This document shows positions 1 to 5,026 of a stretch of 12,333 bases of DNA, one piece after another; the first letter of the stretch is position 1, and every line of letters begins with the position of its first letter. The position numbers and the translations under genes were made by a program. The notes under the pieces were generated by a model that was not told the DNA's origin, did not search any database, and saw nothing but the letters and a program-made list of their open reading frames with translations. The stretch comes from Candidatus Nomurabacteria bacterium (GTDB lineage: Bacteria > Patescibacteriota > Minisyncoccia > Phycocordibacterales > UBA10002), in NCBI GenBank assembly GCA_943349725.1, contig CALQZP010000031.1, positions 1 through 12,333 of the forward strand, given 5' to 3'.

Positions 1-153
1 TCCTATCCCTGCCGCAAAGCGGACAGGGTATTAGGCGAGGCAACAGGGCAAACTTTGTTGTATATGAGTCGGCTCCGCCGACACATCTTTGCATTTGCGG
101 ATTCATCCACGCGGCAAGCCGTCGTGGTACTCTCCGCAATTACAATAGAGGAG
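1..153. other. Gene-free stretch with three short hairpins
   Basis: No convincing coding frame is present. Three stem-loops are visible. Positions 7-28 pair CCCTG+CCGC with GCGG+CAGGG around an AAA loop, with one bulged A. Positions 68-82 form GTCGGC-TCC-GCCGAC. Positions 107-127 pair CCACG+CGGC with GCCG+CGTGG around an AA loop, with one bulged T. The first and third share one design: a 5+4 bp stem, a tiny A loop, a single bulge at the same place on the 3' arm, and GTA or TA straight after. None has a T-tract, so they are not classical terminators. They lie downstream of the minus-strand gene ending at 154. Confidence 0.5.
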
Positions 154-732
154 TCATAAGAAACTGACACCGATTTTGCGGAGGGAGGCGCGGAAGGAGC
201 GGTGGGCAGGGAGGGTGCGGGCGACGAGGGACCAAAAAGCGCGGGAGTGATTCAGCTCGCCGAGGTGACAGAGTTCGTGGACGATAATATAGTCAGCGAG
301 GTGCGGAGGAAGAAGCGCGATTTTATAGTTGAAGCTCAAATTACCCTTTCTGGAACAACTCCCCCACCGCGACCGTTGGTTGCGGATGGTAACCGAGTTC
401 CATTTGAATCCATAGTGTTGGTTGAAGTGCGCCAGACGCTCGCGGGTGAGCGCGAGCGCGCGGTCTTTATGCTCGGCAAAATGTCTTTTGCCTCCGATTG
501 GCTTGCCCTGAGCGCGTCGAAGGGGAAATTGGCTAAAGTAGCGAATCTTATCCAGCACCCAATCCGATTTTTGCCGGATAAACTTCTCAATGGCGCTGGT
601 CAAGGTGGACGGCGAAGCCGACACGGTAAACACACCTCCACTTGCAACCGAGAGCCGAATGCCCCTCGCTCGCTTATGTACGCGAAGCGTGTACACTACT
701 TTTTGCCCGTTCAGTTCAATCGTTTTCTGCAT
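154..732 (-). CDS. YgjP-like (DUF45/SprT-type) zinc metalloprotein
   Basis: This 192-residue protein belongs to the YgjP/DUF45 family of small cytoplasmic metal-dependent hydrolases related to SprT and WLM proteases. The family signature is intact: an NQRSRWGSCS stretch at residues 118-127, HELCH at 152-156 with catalytic Glu153, and a third likely zinc ligand in NHS at 161-163. Length is slightly below the usual 220-240 residues. The start at 732 is chosen because a TGCTAGAAT extended -10 element ends 7 bases upstream, which suggests a leaderless message; there is no SD at normal spacing. Residues about 69-75 are encoded by CCCTTCGACGCGCTCAGGG, which resembles a common dispersed bacterial repeat and may be an in-frame insertion. 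The substrate is unknown. The gene is transcribed away from the pseudouridine synthase homologue. Confidence 0.9.
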   Translation of the reverse strand: MQKTIELNGQKVVYTLRVHKRARGIRLSVASGGVFTVSASPSTLTSAIEKFIRQKSDWVLDKIRYFSQFPLRRAQGKPIGGKRHFAEHKDRALALTRERLAHFNQHYGFKWNSVTIRNQRSRWGSCSRKGNLSFNYKIALLPPHLADYIIVHELCHLGELNHSRAFWSLVARTLPAHRSFRASLRKIGVSFL

Positions 733-749
733 GCGCCCTATTCTAGCAC
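733..749 (-). promoter_or_regulatory. Extended -10 promoter for the YgjP-like gene
   Basis: On the minus strand GTGCTAGAAT is followed by 7 bases and then the ATG at 732. TAGAAT matches the -10 consensus at 5 of 6 positions and has the TGn extension. No good -35 is seen at 17 bases. Transcription would begin at or next to the A of the start codon, implying a leaderless mRNA. The same motif at the same distance precedes the gene at 12303. Confidence 0.5.
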
Positions 750-759
750 TATCTCAATT

Positions 760-837
760 CCTCCTTTCTTAAAGGAGGTACCGACTGTGTCCCGCCGGAG
801 CCTTGTGCAAAGGGGGAGTCTGCGAGGCGGAGGATTT
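760..837 (-). repeat. Small palindromic element, copy 1 (hairpin with AAGGAGG arm)
   Basis: Read on the minus strand, the element starts AAATCCTCCG at 837 and ends with the hairpin CCTCCTTTAAGAAAGGAGG (778 to 760), an 8-bp stem with a 3-base loop, followed by AAT. The same left end and terminal hairpin recur at 9350-9397 and, more diverged, at 838-880. The middle is longer here than in the other copies. The hairpin lies about 28 bases upstream of the YgjP-like start, oriented toward it. It has no coding content and is probably a non-autonomous REP or MITE-type repeat. Confidence 0.6.
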
Positions 838-880
838 AAATCCCTCCCCCTGACGGGTACTCCCTTTAGGAAAGGGAGAA
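838..880 (+). repeat. Small palindromic element, copy 2, head-to-head with copy 1
   Basis: On the plus strand the element starts AAATCCCTCC at 838 and ends with CTCCCTTTAGGAAAGGGAG (860-878), an 8-bp stem with loop AGG, followed by AA. Its left end abuts the left end of copy 1 at 837/838, creating a palindromic junction GGAGGATTT/AAATCCCTCC. The terminal stem differs from copy 1 by compensated changes, so the pairing is preserved. Confidence 0.55.
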
Positions 881-912
881 TGACCAAACGTAGATAAAAT
901 ACCTCCTCTGTC

Positions 913-954
913 CATACTACATACTACATACTTCATATTTCATACTTCATCTCC
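913..954. repeat. Heptanucleotide tandem array A
   Basis: Five full units of 7 bases run from 913 to 947: CATACTA twice, then CATACTT, CATATTT and CATACTT. A decayed CATCTCC follows. The phase is an exact 7 bases throughout. The array fills the spacer upstream of the pseudouridine synthase homologue, and the likely -35 of that gene (TTCATA, 939-944) lies inside it. Confidence 0.75.
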
Positions 955-967
955 CTCGTGCTAGACT
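939..967 (+). promoter_or_regulatory. Promoter for the RluF-like gene
   Basis: TTCATA (939-944, 4 of 6 matches to the -35 consensus) and TAGACT (962-967, 4 of 6) are separated by 17 bases. The -10 carries a TGc extension (959-961), so it reads GTGCTAGACT. The ATG at 978 follows 10 bases after the -10, which would leave a leader of only a few bases. Confidence 0.4.
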
Positions 968-977
968 GACCTTTACT

Positions 978-1751
978 ATGCGCAAACCAACACCTTCCTC
1001 ACAGAGAACAGCTCGGGCCTTCCCCACATCTTCCGCACCCACCCCCGCATTTCCTATGCGACTCAATAAGTATTTGGCATGGAAGAAATTTTCCACGCGC
1101 AAAGCCTCCGACGAAATCATTAAGAAAGGCCAAGTATTCATCAATAACAAAAAAGCAGAGGTGGGCATGATGGTACAGCAAAACGACGTCGTGGAAGTGA
1201 AGTTTCGCGGAAAGCCGACACCGTATTTCTACTACGCTTACAACAAACCAAAAGGTATCTCCACTCAAAAGGAAGATGGCGAGCAGGGAGAAAAGACCGG
1301 AAAGAAAGTAGTGACCTCATTTCCTAAGGGAATGTTCCCTATCGGCTCGCTTGAAAAAGAGGTGCACGGACTGATGATACTTACGAACGACGGTCGTATT
1401 ACGCAGCGCCTTCTTTCCAGTGCCTATCCTGACGAAAAGGAGTATGTCGTCACCACCAAAAATAATCTCCGTGGAAGTCTCAAGGAAAAGATGGAAGCGG
1501 GGCCTATGATTGAGGGTGAGCAGACGAAGCCCTGCAAAGTGACCATTCTCAACGAGCGTGCTTTTGTCGTAACCATCACTGAAGAAAAGCGCCATGAGGT
1601 GCGCCGTATGTGCTCGGCACTTTTTCAAGAAGTACAGGAAATCCAACGTGTCCGTATTCTCAATATCAAACTCGGCGCGCTCGTCGCTGGCGCTCATCGC
1701 CCAATTGTGGGTGACGAGCTGAGTGAGTTTCTCGGCACGCTTCTCGCGTAA
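978..1751 (+). CDS. RluF/RsuA-family pseudouridine synthase homologue, catalytic Asp replaced by Glu
   Basis: Family members isomerise uridine to pseudouridine in 23S or 16S rRNA. An S4 RNA-binding domain occupies residues about 27-73 (MRLNKYLAWKKFSTRKA onward). The synthase domain follows, with YNKPKGI at about 87-93 and a C-terminal HEVRRMC at about 206-212. Overall it is closest to RluF. The motif that normally reads GRLDKD is GSLEKE here, at about residues 118-123, so the catalytic Asp is Glu and the preceding Arg is Ser. This was confirmed at codon level (ggc tcg ctt gaa). Activity is therefore doubtful, while RNA binding looks preserved. Two starts are possible. ATG 978 sits just after a promoter and gives a 26-residue Pro/Ser/Thr-rich extension. 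ATG 1056 begins exactly at the S4 domain. Neither has an SD. Residue numbers use the 978 start. Confidence 0.85.
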   Translation: MRKPTPSSQRTARAFPTSSAPTPAFPMRLNKYLAWKKFSTRKASDEIIKKGQVFINNKKAEVGMMVQQNDVVEVKFRGKPTPYFYYAYNKPKGISTQKEDGEQGEKTGKKVVTSFPKGMFPIGSLEKEVHGLMILTNDGRITQRLLSSAYPDEKEYVVTTKNNLRGSLKEKMEAGPMIEGEQTKPCKVTILNERAFVVTITEEKRHEVRRMCSALFQEVQEIQRVRILNIKLGALVAGAHRPIVGDELSEFLGTLLA

Positions 1752-1790
1752 TTTTCACTCACTCCCTCCCCCTCTGCCCATTTTAGTCTT

Positions 1791-1824
1791 ATAGCTACTC
1801 TTTACTTGGGTAAAGAGTAGCTAT
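1791..1824. terminator. Perfect 15-bp hairpin, possible terminator without T-tract
   Basis: ATAGCTACTCTTTAC (1791-1805) pairs completely with GTAAAGAGTAGCTAT (1810-1824) around the loop TTGG. It lies 40 bases after the stop of the RluF-like gene, where a terminator is expected. Neither strand has a T-run after the stem (TTGGACACC on plus), so classic intrinsic termination is uncertain. It may instead act as a 3'-end protecting stem or be a remnant of a mobile repeat. Confidence 0.45.
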
Positions 1825-1909
1825 TGGACACCGTGGTGGTCATGCTGCGCTACATGGTAACTCCTCACAAGATTGAGCGACGGCTTTACACCTCGCTCAT
1901 TTCCCCCTC

Positions 1910-2016
1910 TGTACATCCCCGCGGATGCGGGGATCCAGAAGGAAATGTTGCAAATATGGCCTGGATTCCAGCATAGTCTACGACTACTTCGCTACTGCTA
2001 CGTCGCTGGAATGACA
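1910..2016. repeat. MITE-like repeat, copy 1 (TGT-CAT / GGAATGACA ends)
   Basis: The element begins TGTACATCCCC and ends GCTGGAATGACA. It contains the stem CCCCGC-GGAT-GCGGGG (1917-1932), GGATCCAG after it, and a second imperfect stem ATTCCAGC (1964-1971) with GCTGGAAT (2005-2012). Length, order of parts and termini match the copy at 4922-5026. Elements ending GGAATGACA with a GGATTCCAG core are, from memory, a common dispersed bacterial repeat type. No transposase is encoded. Confidence 0.65.
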
Positions 2017-2210
2017 CCTACTCAACCTTGTGAGCAGATACGCGGCATGAACTTGACGCGCTTGCCATCTTCTTGTGGAGTGTCCGGGAAATTATGAGCC
2101 TCTCCCTACCACTCATCTACCTACGGGTTGATAGCAATCGTGTGGACTGATACCTATCTGGGCGCATTAGACGAAAGACATAGAGAATGATAGCGTTCCT
2201 GCAGAAACAG

Positions 2211-2228
2211 AAAGGAGTACATTCATTG
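2211..2228 (+). promoter_or_regulatory. Strong SD site selecting a TTG start
   Basis: AAAGGAG (2211-2217) lies 8 bases before an in-frame TTG at 2226. The upstream in-frame ATG at 2187 has no comparable site. This is the reason for choosing TTG 2226. It is one of only two clear SD sites at gene starts in the window. Confidence 0.65.
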
Positions 2229-2690
2229 AAAACCCAAGGAAAATCAAAGATTAAAGGCGCTCCCAACGGAACGATGTTGAACAGCTTTACCGAAATTTCA
2301 ATATCCAGTCGGACATTCGGGGAATGGCTGACTATGGCTGATAACCTATCCTATAGTAAAGAAATCCGTTCTTTTGCTTTTGAGAAAGCCGAGAAGTTGG
2401 CATCTAGGCCAATTGAACTCCTTGAGCTTTACTTTGAGGCAGGTGTAGATGGTTTTGAGAGCAAGGAACGGAAAATCGTCGCGCGAATTAAGGCATCGAG
2501 TGCACCAGCTGAGGAGTGGCGTAAGTTTTTGCTGAGAACAAATCCGACGAAACTGTCTGCCTTTGTGGTTGAGGAGAAACTCGGGCGCGCACGACTGACT
2601 ACTCTATACGCAAACGCTTTTGGAGACGACAAAGTATCACTCGGTGAACATCTTGGCGTTCCCAAAGTGTCGCACGGAAAAAAAGACTGA
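2226..2690 (+). CDS. Hypothetical protein, 154 residues, TTG start
   Basis: I do not recognise the family. The protein is soluble, charged and apparently largely helical, with no signal peptide, membrane segment or cysteine cluster. Its basic N-terminus (KTQGKSKIKG) and a Lys/Glu-rich middle suggest a cytoplasmic role, possibly nucleic-acid associated, but nothing specific supports that. The TTG start is chosen for its SD at 2211-2217; an upstream ATG at 2187 would add 13 residues. It converges on the Pif1-like helicase gene, and its terminator lies across the end of that gene. It stands alone after a long repeat-bearing spacer, and a strong SD makes it unlike its neighbours, which hints at a separate origin or a need for higher expression. 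Confidence 0.7.
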   Translation: MKTQGKSKIKGAPNGTMLNSFTEISISSRTFGEWLTMADNLSYSKEIRSFAFEKAEKLASRPIELLELYFEAGVDGFESKERKIVARIKASSAPAEEWRKFLLRTNPTKLSAFVVEEKLGRARLTTLYANAFGDDKVSLGEHLGVPKVSHGKKD

Positions 2691-2716
2691 CCGTATCGAA
2701 CGGTTACGAAGCTTAG

Positions 2717-2748
2717 GGAATCCTTTCATCGGGATTCCTTTTTATTTT
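2717..2748 (+). terminator. Intrinsic terminator of the 2226-2690 gene
   Basis: GGAATCC (2717-2723) pairs with GGATTCC (2732-2738) across an 8-base loop and is followed by TTTTTATTTT (2739-2748). The T-tract is on the plus strand only. The structure overlaps the last codons of the convergent helicase gene, whose TGA (2728-2726) falls inside the loop. A weaker stem, ACCGT/ACGGT, lies just upstream at 2690-2704. Confidence 0.85.
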
Positions 2749-4498
2749 CATTGAGAAAGAGTCTCGCGAGGCGGAGCTCTTCAAAAGAAAATGAGTTGTC
2801 CAAAAGCTCTCGTGTAGGAGTCAGTTTCATCTCCTTCGTCTTGGCGAGAACTTTGTTAAATGCTCTTTTTATTTCGGCAAGACGGTCGGGGTCCGGAGAG
2901 AGGTGGGGTACGTCCTTGACCGGGTCAAGTGCTTTTGCCTCCACCAATTTTTCTAGATGACTGATGACCGTACCCACGGTTATCCCCCGCTCCTTCGCTA
3001 TCTCTTGAAGTGAGAGTTTCTTAAGTGCGAGCGTTTTGGTAACGGCAAGCGTATCTACTTTTTCCTTCTTCGTATGCACCGGCTTCCCCACCCCGGGCTT
3101 TCCACCAATCGCGCGTATAAAATTGGTGTGAAGCTCCACGAGTTCATCTCCTGCAAGATCTCGAAACTTCTCCCGCGCGCTGTCTGAGGAAGCACGAAAA
3201 CGTTTATCCTCGGCAAATACTTTTGGATGCACTTCAAGCGCTCGCGCATTGAGACCGGACAGCGAAAGACCTTTGAGTGTCCGTACGCGAGAAATCGCTA
3301 CGTACCCTTGTCCGTACTCAAACGCGCTTCCGAGATCCATATGCGCGCTATCAAGCGACATTCCTTGACTCTTGTGCACGGTGATAGCCCACGCGAGACG
3401 AAGCGGAATTTGTTCCACTTGCGCGAGCACCTTTCCTCCGTCCTGAATGTTCCACTCCATCGGCTCGGCGACAATACTTCGCCCCGAGTCGATTCTGACA
3501 ACAGGCGACCCCGTTTCTTTGTTGAACTCCGAGATGGTTCCTGTCGTTCCGTTCATAAATCTCCCCGCGGGGTCATTCTTCGTAAACATCACCCGCGCAC
3601 CGAGTTTGAGCGAGAGCACTTCGGGCGAAAGACATCCACGCTTTAGCGCGAGCACGAGTGGGTCAGGACCGCTTCCCGTCATCACAAATACTTTTGGCTG
3701 ACCCGAGAGTTTCGCCAGTTCTCCCGTATTGATGTGATCAACGTTCGCATTGTGCGAATAAAGCTGGGTAACGCCTGGCTCCGCCGTCTTTTTGTATCGG
3801 GTACGCAGTAGCACTTTGTGGCGTTCCGCCACCTCACCCTTACGCACCGCCGTCAAAAACTCAAGAAAAGTTTCGTCTTCCTGCCGATGTTGTTCGGAAA
3901 GGTAGCAGACGAGCGGGTCGGCTTTGCGCCACGAAGAAGACGAAAATGCAAAAATGGAACTCTTGTCCTGCACCGCTCGGTCGCCCGAATCAAAATCAAG
4001 ACTGGGAAGGTCATCTGGCACCTCTTTTTCACTCCCCTGAGAACGACCCTCAAATGCGGACGAAACCGGTGGAAGTTGAAAGAAGTCGCCGACAAAGACG
4101 ACCTGCAGTCCACCAAACGGAGCACTGCTTCGGCGTACTTCCCGACACACCGCGTCAGCCATCGCGAGGGTTTGCGCCGAAAGCATAGACACTTCATCAA
4201 TAATAAGAACGTGCGCGCTCCCCACGCGCGAAACTACTTTGCGATTTCCGGCAATCGTATCAAGGTCATACGGAGTGAGCGTAGAGCGAATGCCAATCCC
4301 ACACCACGAATGTATGGTCATTCCACCAATGTGTGTTGAGGCAATACCGGTTGACGCGGTGATGGCCGGCTCCACACCACAGGAATTGAGATACGCGACA
4401 TACTCGTTTACGGTATGCGTCTTCCCACTCCCCGGCTCGCCGGTGAGGAATACGTTGGCTCCGGTTTTGAGAATGGTGAGGGCTTCGAACTGAGTCAT
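2726..4498 (-). CDS. Pif1-like SF1B DNA helicase with C-terminal HTH domain
   Basis: This 590-residue protein has the full SF1B (Pif1/RecD-like) motif set: Walker A GEPGSGKT at 20-27, motif Ia ASTGIAST at 48-55, Walker B IIDE at 99-102, motif III VGDFFQLPPV at 136-145, motif IV EQHRQ at 202-206, motif V VHKSQGMSLD at 374-383 and motif VI YVAISRVR at 399-406. After a linker, residues about 487-521 look like a helix-turn-helix of the kind seen at the C-terminus of RecQ-type helicases, and a charged helical tail follows. Family members are 5'-3' ATP-dependent helicases that resolve replication obstacles such as G-quadruplexes and R-loops. The start at 4498 lies 9 bases after CATAAT on the minus strand and lacks an SD, so a leaderless mRNA is plausible. 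Heptad array B lies directly upstream. Confidence 0.95.
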   Translation of the reverse strand: MTQFEALTILKTGANVFLTGEPGSGKTHTVNEYVAYLNSCGVEPAITASTGIASTHIGGMTIHSWCGIGIRSTLTPYDLDTIAGNRKVVSRVGSAHVLIIDEVSMLSAQTLAMADAVCREVRRSSAPFGGLQVVFVGDFFQLPPVSSAFEGRSQGSEKEVPDDLPSLDFDSGDRAVQDKSSIFAFSSSSWRKADPLVCYLSEQHRQEDETFLEFLTAVRKGEVAERHKVLLRTRYKKTAEPGVTQLYSHNANVDHINTGELAKLSGQPKVFVMTGSGPDPLVLALKRGCLSPEVLSLKLGARVMFTKNDPAGRFMNGTTGTISEFNKETGSPVVRIDSGRSIVAEPMEWNIQDGGKVLAQVEQIPLRLAWAITVHKSQGMSLDSAHMDLGSAFEYGQGYVAISRVRTLKGLSLSGLNARALEVHPKVFAEDKRFRASSDSAREKFRDLAGDELVELHTNFIRAIGGKPGVGKPVHTKKEKVDTLAVTKTLALKKLSLQEIAKERGITVGTVISHLEKLVEAKALDPVKDVPHLSPDPDRLAEIKRAFNKVLAKTKEMKLTPTRELLDNSFSFEELRLARLFLNENKKESR

Positions 4499-4505
4499 TG
4501 GAGAT

Positions 4506-4575
4506 GAATTATGAAGTAGGAATTATGAATTGGGAATTGGGAATTGGGAATATGGCACTAGGAAATATGAAACTG
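4506..4575. repeat. Heptanucleotide tandem array B
   Basis: Ten consecutive 7-base units run without a phase break. Three central units are identical GAATTGG (4527-4547). Flanking units are variants such as GAATTAT, GAAGTAG, GAATATG, GCACTAG, GAAATAT and GAAACTG. The array occupies the region immediately upstream of the helicase start. One of its units provides the CATAAT -10 candidate (minus strand, 4513-4508). Confidence 0.8.
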
Positions 4576-4629
4576 CGCCAACAATACACTACCTCACTTA
4601 AGAAGGGGCACTTATTTTCTACCAATCGG

Positions 4630-4836
4630 CTACGCGCACGTGCAGTTGTCTTCTGCCTGCTGGCATTTTCTGCACATCACACGCATCTTGGACTTCTCGC
4701 TACACGTGCGAAAGTGGTCCGGGTCGTACAAAACTGCCGTTTGCCCGCACGCGGGGCACTTAAAACCGTCGCCTTCACCGTGACAACGCGTGCAAAGGCT
4801 AGAGGAAGCATGCTTTACCACATCATGTTCTGGCAT
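4630..4836 (-). CDS. Small Cys-rich zinc-ribbon-like protein
   Basis: The 68-residue product has nine cysteines in paired arrangement: CTRC (15-18), CPAC (27-30), Cys45, CRKC (55-58) and CTC (65-67), plus histidines at 4, 9, 19 and 41. This suggests two zinc-ribbon or treble-clef sites, and a nucleic-acid or protein-binding role. I do not know a named family. The ATG at 4836 is preferred over a TTG at 4863, because the TTG overlaps a perfect TATAAT -10 (4868-4863, minus strand) and could not be in the transcript. It has no SD. It stands alone between the helicase and nuclease clusters. The spacing of the cysteine pairs argues that this is a real gene despite its size. Confidence 0.75.
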   Translation of the reverse strand: MPEHDVVKHASSSLCTRCHGEGDGFKCPACGQTAVLYDPDHFRTCSEKSKMRVMCRKCQQAEDNCTCA

Positions 4837-4862
4837 AGTTGAAACGTAAATAGTAAGGCTCA

Positions 4863-4868
4863 ATTATA
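4863..4868 (-). promoter_or_regulatory. Perfect TATAAT -10 upstream of the Cys-rich gene
   Basis: TATAAT on the minus strand lies 26 bases upstream of the ATG at 4836, giving a predicted leader of about 20 bases. No convincing -35 is seen at 16-18 bases. Confidence 0.4.
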
Positions 4869-4921
4869 CATCGCAAGACAGTAAAAGAATATAAATAGGA
4901 CTTATGCATGTCGTGTCTTTC

Positions 4922-5026
4922 TGTCATCCGCCCGGATAAATCCATTCGGACGGGTTCCTGCGAAAGCAGGAATCCAGTGTTAAGCGTTTTCTGAAGCCAT
5001 GGATTCCAGTTTTCACTGGAATGACA
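4922..5026. repeat. MITE-like repeat, copy 2, overlapping a gene end
   Basis: The 105-bp element has terminal inverted repeats TGTCAT (4922-4927) and ATGACA (5021-5026). Inside are TTCCTGC-GAAA-GCAGGAA (4955-4972) and the terminal stem ATTCCAGT-TTTC-ACTGGAAT (5003-5022). It matches copy 1 at 1910-2016 in length and plan. Its right end forms the last codons and stop of the minus-strand nuclease-like gene. Confidence 0.7.

Larger units (their letters stand above)
1752..2225. other. Gene-free intergenic region of about 470 bp
   Basis: No gene is supported here. It holds a perfect hairpin at 1791-1824, a second stem at 1874-1899 (TGAGCGA with TCGCTCA, 12-base loop), and a MITE-like repeat at 1910-2016. 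The stretch from 2017 to about 2200 shows no clear structure and no strong promoter for the gene at 2226. The open frame across 1873-2097 is read through the repeat and looks spurious. Confidence 0.6.

Noticed and set aside
202..897. 231-codon plus-strand open frame opposite the YgjP-like gene
   Set aside because: It is antisense to a gene with intact family motifs and runs into palindromic repeats; the composition shows no domain.
913..954. CRISPR-like repeat array
   Set aside because: The repeats are contiguous 7-base units without spacers, and no cas gene is nearby. The same applies to the other three arrays.
1873..2097. 74-codon plus-strand open frame
   Set aside because: Most of it reads through the MITE-like repeat at 1910-2016, it has no recognisable protein features and no ribosome site, and it is the sort of false protein such repeats often yield.
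1752..2225. tRNA or riboswitch in the long spacer
   Set aside because: I looked for a cloverleaf, a TTCGA loop and an expression platform. Only isolated hairpins and the repeat were found.
3818..4339. 173-codon plus-strand open frame opposite the helicase
   Set aside because: It is antisense to a complete Pif1-like helicase and is very rich in Arg, Lys and His, as expected of a shadow frame.
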